DNA of 61,405 nt, from the NCBI GenBank assembly GCA_964539045.1, contig CAZIHW010000103.1, positions 1 to 61,405 of the forward strand. Direction: 5' to 3'. Position 1 is the stretch's first letter. The number at the start of each line of letters is the position of its first letter. Below, piece by piece: positions 34,435 to 43,129 of the stretch. The stretch is from UBA1227 sp964539045 (GTDB lineage: Bacteria; Bacillota; Clostridia; Oscillospirales; Acutalibacteraceae). The notes under the pieces are model-generated. The model had not been told where the DNA came from and made no database searches. It saw only the letters and a program-made list of their open reading frames with translations. Position numbers and translations under genes: made by a program.

Positions 34435-34920
34435 TTAAAAGTCCGAAAAATCATCAAGCTTAACGAAGGAAGCTTCCTTCTTGTTGAAGATGACGGTTTT
34501 TCCATCATCTGTAGTCACAGTAAGATTTCCGGCATCATAATCATCCAAAATACCCGCAAATTCGCGTTTGCCGTCAGCAGCATGAATCAGCTTTACCTTT
34601 ATTTTGTTTCCGATGTACTTCTTAAAGTGTTCATCTCTTGTGAGCAACCTCTCGGCACCGGGTGATGAAACTTCAAGGCAATAGGAGCAATCAATCGGGT
34701 CTGCTTCGTCAAGCGGTGCATCGACGGCGTGGCTCATCTCAACACAGTCATCGATCGACACTCCACCCTCTTTATCAATAAATATTCGAAGGTAGTGGTC
34801 GGCACCCTCTTTTACAAATCGCACATCCCAAAGTTCAAGTCCCAATGACTCTGCAATAGGCTCTGCGATTTCCCTTACGACAGCAACTATATTGCCGCCT
34901 TTGGAAGACTTTCCTGCCAT
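34435..34920 (-). CDS. rimP: Ribosome maturation factor RimP
   Basis: Helps assemble the 30S subunit. The 161-residue protein shows IAEPIAESLGLELWDVRFVKEG, LRIFIDKEGGVSIDDCVEMSHAVDAPLDE and YCLEVSSPGAERLL (in parts). The ATG at 34920 has AGGAGG at good spacing; the longer frame to 34962 would cross a leader hairpin. It is the first gene of the nusA-infB operon. Confidence 0.95.
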   Translation of the reverse strand: MAGKSSKGGNIVAVVREIAEPIAESLGLELWDVRFVKEGADHYLRIFIDKEGGVSIDDCVEMSHAVDAPLDEADPIDCSYCLEVSSPGAERLLTRDEHFKKYIGNKIKVKLIHAADGKREFAGILDDYDAGNLTVTTDDGKTVIFNKKEASFVKLDDFSDF

Positions 34921-34942
34921 AGCGTTCCTCCTACAAACAAAG

Positions 34943-34966
34943 GAGAGCGGCCTTTCAGCCACTCTC
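34943..34966 (-). promoter_or_regulatory. Leader hairpin of the rimP-nusA operon
   Basis: Minus strand GAGAGTGGC pairs with GCCGCTCTC (one G-U) with a 6-base loop, then CTTTGTTTG. It lies just upstream of the rimP ribosome site and could be an attenuator acted on by NusA. Confidence 0.55.
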
Positions 34967-34996
34967 TTTTACTAAATTATTTAATCAACGTAAGGT

Positions 34997-35025
34997 ATTA
35001 TACTACTTATAAATACTAAAATCAA
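34997..35025 (-). promoter_or_regulatory. Promoter of the rimP-nusA-infB-ribF operon
   Basis: Minus strand TTGATT (35020-35025), 17-base spacer, TATAAT (34997-35002). Confidence 0.85.
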
Positions 35026-35068
35026 GTTTTTTTAACTACTAAAGAAATTTTAGCACTTCAAAGGAAAT

Positions 35069-36115
35069 TTAGCATCCGAATATTGAAGGGTTAACCATAG
35101 GAACTATTATTTGACATATATCTCCGTCTTTATCATAGCCATAGTATGCGCCGTAAAAACCGTCTCCGAGACCCGAGGCAATCATGACCATCTTTTTTCC
35201 GGTATTCGGATTGGCCCATTCAATAAAGTCTCCGCCTTCCCTTTGATAATCAGGCAGCTCCTCATAGCTTTTTGCAAAGAAGGCAGCGAAATAATCATCA
35301 TAGTGATTTCCATCAGGATTTTCTTTATGCCAATCATCAATAAAATCTATAAAATCATTCGCAACAGCGGCGTCGCAGATGGTCATAACTCCGGCATCAA
35401 CAGGAAATCCCTCCATGTCTCCGTCTTCTAACTTTATAACCGTATCTTCTGTCGCCGTAGCTCTTTCATACTCTACAGCTTCGGTATCTTTTATCTTAAG
35501 CATTGCTGTACACATACGAATGCCTATATCGCTTTGTCTGCAAATTGAAACGAGCACAGGATATTTTCCGGAGGGGATAATCTTTGTAAGTTTCGGGGAA
35601 AACCTTGCAATCGGCAAGTAAGCGAGAGGATCGGAAACAACAATATTTCCGCTCGGGCAATCTATCTCCCCTACAGTCAAAAAGTATCTGCTATCTGTTT
35701 TTACAAACTGATTCATTATATCATCAGCATTGATCTTTTCCTGATTGATGAACTCAGTATTTTTGTTGTACTTTTCTTCAAACTCCTGTTGATGTTGCGC
35801 TTTCGCCATCCAGTATGAACGAATTTCTTCAACCATATCTATAGAATCCTGGACTGCGGTTTTCTCATTATACTTTTCCATCCTGCTGAAAATGTGTCCG
35901 CAGTGCTCCAATTCATCGCCTTCGTACCCGCCGCAAACTGCAATCAGCCAATCGCCTAAGAACTTGGCCTTGTATCTGAAAACATAATAATGCAAATCAT
36001 ACAAATCAAATTCATTTACACACTCTATTTTACTCGGCGCTTTTCCGAGTTCATTTTCATGGGACAGCCATTCTATCATTGCCTTCTCAGCGGCCTGCAT
36101 TTGTTCTTTATTCAT
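35069..36115 (-). CDS. DUF4241 domain-containing protein
   Basis: A 348-residue soluble protein. Residues about 130-345 form a DUF4241 domain, seen in SGNIVVSDPLAYLP, GKYPVLVSI, DAGVMTICDAAV and MVMIASGLGDGFYGAYYGYD. The N-terminal 125 residues are charged and helical. No signal peptide or catalytic motif. DUF4241 proteins are widespread and unstudied, and some sit near secretion or immunity genes. It diverges from an XRE regulator, whose palindromic sites flank this gene's promoter. Confidence 0.85.
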   Translation of the reverse strand: MNKEQMQAAEKAMIEWLSHENELGKAPSKIECVNEFDLYDLHYYVFRYKAKFLGDWLIAVCGGYEGDELEHCGHIFSRMEKYNEKTAVQDSIDMVEEIRSYWMAKAQHQQEFEEKYNKNTEFINQEKINADDIMNQFVKTDSRYFLTVGEIDCPSGNIVVSDPLAYLPIARFSPKLTKIIPSGKYPVLVSICRQSDIGIRMCTAMLKIKDTEAVEYERATATEDTVIKLEDGDMEGFPVDAGVMTICDAAVANDFIDFIDDWHKENPDGNHYDDYFAAFFAKSYEELPDYQREGGDFIEWANPNTGKKMVMIASGLGDGFYGAYYGYDKDGDICQIIVPMVNPSIFGC

Positions 36116-36229
36116 AATAACCCCCTAAAAATCTGATTTGGTTCGAACTTATATTGATATGAACATTACGCAAGATAAAGTCCTTTTCCTTATATAAAGT
36201 AAGCCCGGACCCCTACATTACTTTTTGTT

Positions 36230-36247
36230 TATAACCATTCGGTTATA
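36230..36247. promoter_or_regulatory. Operator A for the XRE regulator
   Basis: TATAACCATTCGGTTATA, a perfect inverted repeat TATAACC/GGTTATA with a 4-base centre, close to the start point of the leftward promoter. Confidence 0.75.
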
Positions 36248-36256
36248 TATGACAAA

Positions 36257-36286
36257 ATCATACCACCTTTAATGCTACTATGTCAA
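36257..36286 (-). promoter_or_regulatory. Promoter of the DUF4241 gene
   Basis: Minus strand TTGACA (36281-36286), 18-base spacer, TATGAT (36257-36262). The two operator-like sites flank it. Confidence 0.8.
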
Positions 36287-36302
36287 TAACCGTTTAGTTA
36301 TA
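36285..36302. promoter_or_regulatory. Operator B for the XRE regulator
   Basis: AATAACCGTTTAGTTATA matches operator A at 14 of 18 bases and keeps the inverted repeat with AATAACC and AGTTATA. It overlaps the -35 of the leftward promoter and lies just upstream of the xre ribosome site. It is 55 bases from operator A. Confidence 0.72.
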
Positions 36303-36316
36303 AAAGGGGTGGCAAA

Positions 36317-36541
36317 ATGGCTCACTATAAGCGAATAAGAGACTTGCGAGAAGACCATGATATGACCCAGGCAGATGTAGCAAAACACCTTAATATGAAG
36401 CAACCCCAATACTTTCGTTACGAAAACGGAACACGCGATGTGCCATCGGATATTTTGATTTCATTAGCAAAGTTATATAACACATCAACTGATTACATTT
36501 TAGGGTTAACCGATAACCCTAAGTCATACAAACAAAACTAA
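36317..36541 (+). CDS. XRE-family helix-turn-helix regulator
   Basis: A 74-residue protein that is almost only a HTH_3 (Cro/C1) domain: RIRDLREDHDMTQADVAKHLNMKQPQYFRYENGTRDVPSDILISLAKLYNTSTDYILGLTD (key parts MTQADVAKHL, YFRYENG, LAKLYNTSTDYILGL). Such small regulators usually bind palindromes at their own promoter. Two such sites lie just upstream and are the likely targets. AGGGG precedes the ATG. Confidence 0.92.
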   Translation: MAHYKRIRDLREDHDMTQADVAKHLNMKQPQYFRYENGTRDVPSDILISLAKLYNTSTDYILGLTDNPKSYKQN

Positions 36542-36575
36542 GCGCCTACGAAACCCCGTAGGCGCTTGTTTAATT
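36540..36575. terminator. Bidirectional terminator between xre and the ABC permease
   Basis: AAGCGCCTACG pairs with CGTAGGCGCTT (11 bp); U-rich on the right (GTTTAATT) and, on the other strand, AGTTTTGTTTG. Confidence 0.88.
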
Positions 36576-36607
36576 GGGAGATATTTTAATCAGAACATAT
36601 AAGTTAA

Positions 36608-38617
36608 TCAGTCTTTACGTGCCACAACAATGTTGTAGTATGCGCCGGCTGTGATCTTGTAAATTGCGGCATAGATAATACCGAAAGCCACAAATGCTAT
36701 CACGGTAACTCCGATCATCAAAGGCATATTTGTAAAGCCGAATAACGTAATCAGCCTCCAGATGAACGGGAATGCAAAAATCAGATGAATACCGGCAAAA
36801 ACAAGGGGAAGGAAAAATACGGTAAGTATCTGTGAATTAATGCTCTTGTTTATTTCACCTTTTGTCATTCCGACATTTTGCATAATCTCGAACCTTGATT
36901 GATCCTCATAACCTTCCGAAATCTGTTTGTAATATATTATGAGGGATGCAGCACAACCGAATACCAGGCTCAGCAATACTCCCAAAAACAGAAGGCCGCC
37001 GAAAAGAGCGTAGTAATCTTCTTTTGCCATTGATTTAAGATCGTATCTGAAGTCTGTTTCCTCATCCCAAAGACCGTTTTGAGCCAACAAAAGATCCCAT
37101 TTGGCTTCGTCATCGAGGTCCACTTCATAATCATATTGCCATACGTAACCAAGCATTTTGTCGCCGTTAAAGTCGGCTAATGTTTCAAGCTCAGATATAT
37201 CGGAAAAATCGTTTATTACGAAGCATATTGACGGGAATAAAGACGTAAACACACCGCGGAATTCAGGAATTTCATCAAGTGTTCCGGAAATCTTAAGCTT
37301 TGTTTTACCCATTTTAAATTCCCGGCTGTCATAGTCGCAATTTACCGCAAATACCTTGGCCTCTCCTTTTGCAACCTCCAGATCTTTTCCCATTACCCTG
37401 TTGTAGTCATCGACAGTTACAAAGTAGAGAGAGCGTAGATTGTCATAATCAACGTATACTTCATCCGGATTTAATTCAAATTTAAAACCTCCGTCCTCAT
37501 ACAAACCGGAGACAGCAGCATAACCGAAGTCAAGTTCTTTTTCGGGGAATACATTGCGTTCCTCAAAGAGTTTTTCATATTCTGCCCTCTTTTTAGAAAT
37601 GTTTTTATCGCTTATAGCCTCCGGGCTTTCAAGATATACCTCGGTGATACAATCACGTGAAAAGCGCTTGTCCAACGTATCTTCAGCACCGGCGTAAAGG
37701 CTTACGGTTGATGAAATAATAACCAGAACCATAGTGCAAAGTATGCAAATAGATGCAAGACCTGCACCGTTGCGCTTCATTCTGTATGCCATCGAAGACA
37801 CCGATATAAAATGGTTCTTCTTATAGTAGTAATTCTTATTCTTTTGCAAAATCTTGCAAAGGGCCACTGAGCCCGAAATCATGAGGATATACGTCGCAAT
37901 AATTACCAATATAACGGCAATAAAGAACGTATACAGTGCAGAAAGCGGGTTCTTTATAGTAACAGCAAGATAATATGCGACTGCGAGAACAGCGACACCT
38001 ATAATTGCAAAAACAAAATTTGACTTCGGCGGCTTTTCTCCGGCATTCTCACTTTTAAGAAGCTCCAGCGGATTCGAAAGCCTTACCTTAACAACCGACT
38101 TTATGAACAACAAGAAAAATATCACAGCAAAAGTCTCTATTGTATAGCAAATTGCTTTGCCGGATATAAAGAACCCAAAAGACACTTCGTAATGCACTAT
38201 GTTGAGCAGAACAAGCTCTGAGAGCTTTGAGAAAACAATTCCGACAAACAGACCCGCGCCAATGCTTAAAACTGCGATAAACAAGGACTCAAAGGCGATT
38301 ACCTTCGCTATATCCTTCTTATTCATTCCAAGCACATTATACAGTCCGAATTCCTTGTTTCTCCGTCTTATCAGGAATGAGTTTGTGTAGAACAGGAACA
38401 CAGCCGAGAAAAATGCTACAACAAACTTACCGAGCGACAAAATCATAGTTATGTCCCGACCATGTGCCAACCCCGTCACAAGCGGTGAAACGCTGAGATA
38501 ATGCATAATGTAGTAAATCATAACCATGCCTATGCAGGAAATGATATAGGGAAAATAAATTTTACTGTTTTTCTTTATACCGTCTACAGCAAGTTTCGGA
38601 AACAGCCCCATTTTCAT
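36608..38617 (-). CDS. BceB-like FtsX-family ABC transporter permease
   Basis: A 669-residue integral membrane protein with about ten transmembrane segments and a large outer domain (about residues 310-535) between helices 7 and 8, the layout of BceB/VraE peptide-antibiotic transporters. It senses and removes cell-wall-active peptides from lipid II cycle targets and passes flux information to the histidine kinase. The ATG overlaps the ATPase stop (ATGA). The matching kinase and regulator are next to it. Confidence 0.9.
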   Translation of the reverse strand: MKMGLFPKLAVDGIKKNSKIYFPYIISCIGMVMIYYIMHYLSVSPLVTGLAHGRDITMILSLGKFVVAFFSAVFLFYTNSFLIRRRNKEFGLYNVLGMNKKDIAKVIAFESLFIAVLSIGAGLFVGIVFSKLSELVLLNIVHYEVSFGFFISGKAICYTIETFAVIFFLLFIKSVVKVRLSNPLELLKSENAGEKPPKSNFVFAIIGVAVLAVAYYLAVTIKNPLSALYTFFIAVILVIIATYILMISGSVALCKILQKNKNYYYKKNHFISVSSMAYRMKRNGAGLASICILCTMVLVIISSTVSLYAGAEDTLDKRFSRDCITEVYLESPEAISDKNISKKRAEYEKLFEERNVFPEKELDFGYAAVSGLYEDGGFKFELNPDEVYVDYDNLRSLYFVTVDDYNRVMGKDLEVAKGEAKVFAVNCDYDSREFKMGKTKLKISGTLDEIPEFRGVFTSLFPSICFVINDFSDISELETLADFNGDKMLGYVWQYDYEVDLDDEAKWDLLLAQNGLWDEETDFRYDLKSMAKEDYYALFGGLLFLGVLLSLVFGCAASLIIYYKQISEGYEDQSRFEIMQNVGMTKGEINKSINSQILTVFFLPLVFAGIHLIFAFPFIWRLITLFGFTNMPLMIGVTVIAFVAFGIIYAAIYKITAGAYYNIVVARKD

Positions 38618-39378
38618 CTTTTCTCACCGCCTGTTGCAAGTAAGGTGAGAGTGTCGGAAATCTTTTGATAGAACTGTTCCGAAGTATTGTCACCTCTGTA
38701 AATTTGGTGGAAAACCTCCCCATCCTTTATGAACAAAACCCTGCCTGCGACAGAGGCGGCCTTCACGGAATGGGTAACCATCAGAATAGTTTGGCCGGTT
38801 TTATTTATCTCTGCAAAAAGACTCAGAAGCTCGTCTGTTGATCTTGAATCAAGAGCGCCCGTAGGCTCGTCCGCAAGAATAATCTTCGGGTCTGTTATTA
38901 TGGCACGTGCCACGGCGGCTCTTTGCTTTTGGCCTCCCGACACCTCATAAGGATATTTCTTAAGCAGACTTGTTATACCGAGTCTCTCTGCTATCGGCTC
39001 AAGACTCTCCCTCATTACCTTTGGCGATTTACCTCCCAAAACAAGCGGAAGATAAATATTGTCTTCAAGTGAGAGCGTATCCAGCAAGTTAAAGTCCTGG
39101 AACACAAATCCTAAATTTTCTCTGCGGAAAGTAGCCACATCAGACTCTTTTATCTTAGAAAAGTCTTTCCCATCCAAAATTACGGTACCTGCGGTCGCTT
39201 TATCAAGAGCTGCCAATATGTTGAGCAATGTAGTTTTGCCCGAACCGGACTCGCCCATTATAGCGACGTATTCACCGTCTTCTACAGTAAAGTTTACATT
39301 TTTGAGCGCTTCAACTTTGTTTGCGCTGAAACGCGTCGTGTAGGTTTTCTTTAAACCGCTTACCTCTAAAATACTCAT
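38614..39378 (-). CDS. BceA-like ABC transporter ATP-binding protein
   Basis: ATPase of the peptide-sensing transporter, 254 residues. It has Walker A GESGSGKTTLLN (residues about 40-51), Q-loop FVFQDFNLLDTLS, signature SGGQKQRAAVARA, Walker B IILADEPTGALDSRS and the H-loop THS. This is the MacB/LolD-like subgroup used with FtsX-type permeases. It starts the two-gene transporter operon. Confidence 0.94.
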   Translation of the reverse strand: MSILEVSGLKKTYTTRFSANKVEALKNVNFTVEDGEYVAIMGESGSGKTTLLNILAALDKATAGTVILDGKDFSKIKESDVATFRRENLGFVFQDFNLLDTLSLEDNIYLPLVLGGKSPKVMRESLEPIAERLGITSLLKKYPYEVSGGQKQRAAVARAIITDPKIILADEPTGALDSRSTDELLSLFAEINKTGQTILMVTHSVKAASVAGRVLFIKDGEVFHQIYRGDNTSEQFYQKISDTLTLLATGGEKR

Positions 39379-39415
39379 TTTCAGTCCTCCTTTTGTACTT
39401 CGGACTCATTTTAGC

Positions 39416-39460
39416 AAAAACGGAAAATGCTCCGCCATCTAATCGGCTTACATTTTCCGT
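39416..39460 (-). terminator. Terminator of the BceRS-like genes
   Basis: Minus strand ACGGAAAATG pairs with CATTTTCCGT (10 bp), followed by TTTT. Its downstream part overlaps the -10 region (TAAAAT) of the transporter promoter. Confidence 0.7.
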
Positions 39461-39466
39461 CACAAT

Positions 39467-39482
39467 CTTACAATTTTGTAAG
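39467..39482. promoter_or_regulatory. BceR-type operator upstream of the ABC transporter
   Basis: CTTACAATTTTGTAAG, a perfect 16-base palindrome that fits the TNACA-N4-TGTAA form reported for BceR-like regulators. It lies before the transporter gene, where the -35 is poor and an activator would be expected. Confidence 0.72.
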
Positions 39483-39501
39483 GTAACCCCTTACCTTACG
39501 G

Positions 39502-40485
39502 CTACCTTATCTTTTTTTGTTCTACATCTATTATAACTTTAGTACCTACGTAGGCGGTCGACTCTATTGAAATCCCAAGACATAATTTATCGCAAATGCG
39601 CTTGCATAGATATAACCCAATACCGGAGGCAGACTTTTGGACACGGCCGTTATATCCGGTATATCCCTTTTCAAACACCCTGGGCAAATCCTCACTTGCT
39701 ATACCTATACCCGTATCCTCAATATAAAGTTTTGAATTGTCATCAATCCCGATCCTTACTTCACCCTCGTTTGTATACTTAAGGGCATTTGACAATATCT
39801 GCTCCAATACAAAAGAAAACCACTTCTCATCGGTGACAATAGTCTTATCTATCTCAGTATATATGAGTTTTATCTTTTTTGAGATAAACTCCGGAGCAAA
39901 CTTCTTTACGGATTCTTTGATGATATTGTCAAGGCTGTATTCTTTAAATACATAATCCGTGTAGTTTGAATCCAGACGCAAAAAAGCTAAAACCATTCCC
40001 ACATACTGTTCTATCCTTGAAAGCTCGTAACTGAGTTTTCTGGAAAGTGATGAGTCCTCGCCCTGCAATGTAAGCTTCATGGCAGCAATAGGAGTTTTTA
40101 TCTGATGGGCCCATACAGTGTAATACTCTATTGTATTTTCAAATCTTTTATCATTTATAAACTCGGAATCCAGGAGCTCACGTTTTAAGTTCTCAATTAT
40201 CACCTGGTAATCCTCATCATCAATGTCGCAGGGTTGCGGGAGATCCTCAATAAGCTTTGCTCCGTAAGTCTTTATTGACTCTAAAAGCTCATGCCTTCTC
40301 TTAGACCTGATAAAATCAACAATCAAAAACATGCAGAAAAAAAGTGTTACGATCGCGCTTGGATACACAAATGCGCCAAAAGGGATTCTGTAAAGCATAA
40401 AAGAAACCACATAAGTAATTAAAAGCAGTGCGAATAAGAGTATCCATTTCCTTCGTGACTTTAAATATTTTTTCAAAAGTGTCAT
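39502..40485 (-). CDS. BceS-like intramembrane-sensing histidine kinase
   Basis: A 327-residue kinase with two close membrane helices (about 15-31 and 41-59) and almost no outer loop, typical of kinases that take their signal from a BceAB transporter. The phospho-accepting His is His127 in TVWAHQIKTPIAAMK; N-box LEQILSNALKY, DTGIGI and GIGLYLCK follow. It lies next to its regulator and transporter. Confidence 0.92.
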   Translation of the reverse strand: MTLLKKYLKSRRKWILLFALLLITYVVSFMLYRIPFGAFVYPSAIVTLFFCMFLIVDFIRSKRRHELLESIKTYGAKLIEDLPQPCDIDDEDYQVIIENLKRELLDSEFINDKRFENTIEYYTVWAHQIKTPIAAMKLTLQGEDSSLSRKLSYELSRIEQYVGMVLAFLRLDSNYTDYVFKEYSLDNIIKESVKKFAPEFISKKIKLIYTEIDKTIVTDEKWFSFVLEQILSNALKYTNEGEVRIGIDDNSKLYIEDTGIGIASEDLPRVFEKGYTGYNGRVQKSASGIGLYLCKRICDKLCLGISIESTAYVGTKVIIDVEQKKIR

Positions 40486-40488
40486 ATT

Positions 40489-41160
40489 TCACCCTACAAT
40501 ATAACCTGCTCCGACCTTTGTAGTTATAAAATCGCTAAGTCCGGCGGAGTCCAGTTTTTTTCTCAAACGATTTACATTGACCGTGAGGGTATTCTCATCA
40601 ACGAAACTATCTGTCTCCCAGAGTCGCTCCATCAATCTCTCCCGGCTGACTATCTTACCCTTGTTTTCCATGAGACAAAGAAGTATTCTGTACTCATTTT
40701 TTGTGAGTTCTATCTTTTCTTCACCGTAGGTCAATATGCTGTCCGCCGTGCTTAAAAAAGCGCCTCTATGTTCGAGCACGGGTGTTGACGCGGCAAAGTC
40801 GTAAGTACGGCGAAGAAGAGCCTGTACCTTTGCCATCAGAACCCCGGCATCAAAGGGCTTTGTTATAAAATCATCTGCTCCCATATTCATGGCCATAACA
40901 ATATTCATATTGTCCGAGGCAGAAGAGATAAATACGACGGGCACATTTGAAACCTTACGGATTTCCGTACACCAATGATAACCGTTAAAAAACGGAAGCC
41001 CTATGTCAATGAGAACCAAATGCGGTTCAAAGTTCAAAGCCTCCGCAGCCGCGTTCCTGAAATCCTCGCAAACCTTTGCCTCTAAATTCCAGGAAGACGC
41101 AAGATCCAACAAGGCATTTGAAATCCCACTGTCATCTTCTATTATGAAAAGTTTATACAT
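40489..41160 (-). CDS. BceR-like response regulator
   Basis: OmpR-family regulator (223 residues) with the receiver domain (phospho-Asp52 in VLIDIGLPFF, Lys in ITKPFD) and a winged helix (residues 130-223; TVNVNRLRKKL). It probably activates the ABC transporter through the palindrome at 39467-39482. The ATG at 41160 has GAGG upstream; the GTG at 41166 is rejected as a start. Confidence 0.93.
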   Translation of the reverse strand: MYKLFIIEDDSGISNALLDLASSWNLEAKVCEDFRNAAAEALNFEPHLVLIDIGLPFFNGYHWCTEIRKVSNVPVVFISSASDNMNIVMAMNMGADDFITKPFDAGVLMAKVQALLRRTYDFAASTPVLEHRGAFLSTADSILTYGEEKIELTKNEYRILLCLMENKGKIVSRERLMERLWETDSFVDENTLTVNVNRLRKKLDSAGLSDFITTKVGAGYIVG

Positions 41161-41170
41161 AAGCACCTCA

Positions 41171-41201
41171 AAATAAAAAGGGAGTTCTTATTCGAACTCC
41201 C
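41171..41201 (-). terminator. Terminator of proS
   Basis: Minus strand GGGAGTTC-GAATAA-GAACTCCC followed by TTTTTATTTT. It lies only 11 bases from the response regulator start, so that gene's promoter must be inside proS or expression relies on read-through. Confidence 0.9.
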
Positions 41202-41208
41202 CAAGATT

Positions 41209-42648
41209 TTAGTATGCCTTGCCCCACATAACCATGTGTTTTGCAGGCTTTCCGCAGCAAACGCACTTGTCATCGAGTTCTTCCTGAATTATAGGAATAC
41301 AGCGTGATCCCACTCCTGTTTTCTCCTTAACCTCATCTTCACAAGCCTCATCCCCGCACCACATTGCTTTTACAAATCCGTCGCCGTTCTTTTCGAGAAC
41401 CTCGGCTATCTCATCCATGCTCTTACATACATATGTGCGTCTCTCACGGTTTTCGAGAGCCTTTGCATAGATGCCGTCACGAACTTCTTCCAGCTTCTTT
41501 GCCACTTCCTCGGCAAGATTTTCAAGAGAAACAACTGTCTTCTCTCTGTTGTGACGTGTTACAAGTACGCATTGGTTGTTCTCTATATCACGTGGACCGA
41601 GTTCTATACGAACCGGAACACCCTTCATCTCGTATTCCGAGAACTTCCAACCCGGGCTGTTATCTGAATCGTCAACTTTTACTCTGAAAGTCTTCGCAAG
41701 TTCTGCCTTAACCTCATTTGCCTTGTCAAGCACGCCCGGTTTGTGCTGTGCAATCGGGATAATAACCGCCTGTATGGGTGCAACAGCCGGAGGAAGAACA
41801 AGTCCGTTATTATCACCGTGGGTCATTATGATAGCACCGATCAGTCTTGTCGTCATTCCCCATGAAGTCTGATGGGGGTATTCAAGTTTATTCTCTTTTG
41901 ACTGATATTGAATCCCAAAAGCCTTCGCAAATCCATCCCCGAAATAGTGGCTTGTTCCGGCCTGGAGAGCTTTACCGTCATGCATGAGCGCCTCGATAGC
42001 ATAGGTTGAAACGGCGCCTGCAAATTTATCGCTTTCTGTCTTTTTACCCTTTACAACCGGAATTGCAAGTTCCTGTTCACAAAAGTCTGCATATACGTTG
42101 AGCATTCTTTCTGTCTCTTCGATTGCTTCCTGTGCTGTGGCATGTATTGTATGACCTTCCTGCCAGAGGAATTCTCTGGAACGCAGGAAAGGTCTGGTCG
42201 TCTTTTCCCAACGAACTACCGATACCCATTGATTATAGAGTTTCGGAAGATCTCTGTGTGAATGAATTATATTTGCATAGTGCTCACAGAACAATGTTTC
42301 CGAAGTAGGTCTTACACATAGCCTCTCTTCAAGTTTCTCCGAACCACCGTGCGTAACCCAGGCAACCTCCGGAGCAAAGCCTTCCACATGATCCTTTTCC
42401 TTTTCAAGAAGACTTTCGGGAATAAACATAGGCATGCAGACATTTTCATGTCCTGTTTCTTTAAACTTTGAATCCAGAATCCGCTGAATATTCTCCCAAA
42501 TGGCATAACCGTAAGGCCGTATAACCATACATCCCTTCACACTCGTGTACTCCACAAGCTCTGCCTTCTTACAAATGTCGGTATACCACTTGGCAAAATC
42601 GACATCCATCGATGTGATGTCGTCAACCATCTTCTTTTGATCTGCCAT
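41209..42648 (-). CDS. proS: Prolyl-tRNA synthetase (eukaryote/archaeal type)
   Basis: Charges tRNA-Pro. At 479 residues it lacks the long editing insertion of the bacterial type and has the C-terminal zinc-like domain CVCCGKPAKHMVMWGKAY with the terminal Tyr, both marks of the eukaryote/archaeal-like class found in some clostridia. The class II motifs FLRSREFLWQEGHT (motif 2) and GSRCIPIIQEE region are present. It starts after acpP, with its own promoter. Confidence 0.95.
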   Translation of the reverse strand: MADQKKMVDDITSMDVDFAKWYTDICKKAELVEYTSVKGCMVIRPYGYAIWENIQRILDSKFKETGHENVCMPMFIPESLLEKEKDHVEGFAPEVAWVTHGGSEKLEERLCVRPTSETLFCEHYANIIHSHRDLPKLYNQWVSVVRWEKTTRPFLRSREFLWQEGHTIHATAQEAIEETERMLNVYADFCEQELAIPVVKGKKTESDKFAGAVSTYAIEALMHDGKALQAGTSHYFGDGFAKAFGIQYQSKENKLEYPHQTSWGMTTRLIGAIIMTHGDNNGLVLPPAVAPIQAVIIPIAQHKPGVLDKANEVKAELAKTFRVKVDDSDNSPGWKFSEYEMKGVPVRIELGPRDIENNQCVLVTRHNREKTVVSLENLAEEVAKKLEEVRDGIYAKALENRERRTYVCKSMDEIAEVLEKNGDGFVKAMWCGDEACEDEVKEKTGVGSRCIPIIQEELDDKCVCCGKPAKHMVMWGKAY

Positions 42649-42682
42649 TGTCTTTCCCCTTCTCTTACAACTTTATATGCGT

Positions 42683-42703
42683 ACTATAACATGAAAGCCC
42701 ACG
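42683..42703 (-). promoter_or_regulatory. Promoter of proS
   Basis: Minus strand extended -10 TGTTATAGT (hexamer at 42683-42688). The candidate -35, TTGATA, lies in the loop of the acpP terminator at a short 15-base spacing, so the extended -10 is the main support. Confidence 0.5.
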
Positions 42704-42716
42704 TATCAACGTGGGC
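42694..42716 (-). terminator. Terminator of acpP
   Basis: Minus strand GCCCACGT-TGAT-ACGTGGGC (8 bp) followed by TTTC. It overlaps the proS promoter. Confidence 0.7.
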
Positions 42717-42737
42717 CGTAGTTTACGCAACAAATAA

Positions 42738-42965
42738 TTATTTGTTTGACTCAATAAACTTAACTGCGTCCCCAACAGTCCTCATATTCTCAATAGCCTC
42801 ATCGGGAACTTCTACATCAAACTCATCTTCTATGGACATTATAAGATCTACTATATCAAGGCTATCTGCGCCGAGATCATCAATAAGTTCTGAGTCCATT
42901 GTAATTTCGTCTTCCTCAAGTTCAAGCTGTTCAGCTATGAAAGTTCTGATTTTTTCAAATACCAT
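42738..42965 (-). CDS. acpP: Acyl carrier protein
   Basis: Carries acyl groups in fatty acid synthesis on a phosphopantetheine arm attached at Ser35 in the motif GADSLD. The 75-residue acidic protein is the right size. GGAGG precedes the ATG at 42965; the upstream codons to 42989 are not needed. It stands alone here, not with the fab genes. Confidence 0.95.
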   Translation of the reverse strand: MVFEKIRTFIAEQLELEEDEITMDSELIDDLGADSLDIVDLIMSIEDEFDVEVPDEAIENMRTVGDAVKFIESNK

Positions 42966-43024
42966 AATTTCCTCCCGAAATATACACACCCCAATAGTGT
43001 GAATTCGCTTGTTATACGTATTAT

Positions 43025-43053
43025 ATGTTATTTATTTTTAATCAGTTTGTCAA
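43025..43053 (-). promoter_or_regulatory. Promoter of acpP
   Basis: Minus strand TTGACA (43048-43053), 17-base spacer, TAACAT (43025-43030). A near-palindrome TTGATACATGTATTGA lies just upstream (43064-43079). Confidence 0.6.
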
Positions 43054-43082
43054 TAGAGAAATATCAATACATGTATCAACAC

Positions 43083-43113
43083 AAAAAAACTCCCGTACTG
43101 TGTGTACGGGAGT
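43083..43113 (-). terminator. Terminator of the SDR gene
   Basis: Minus strand ACTCCCGTAC-ACACA-GTACGGGAGT followed by TTTTTTG. Confidence 0.93.
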
Positions 43114-43129
43114 GTATGTAAGCTTTAAA

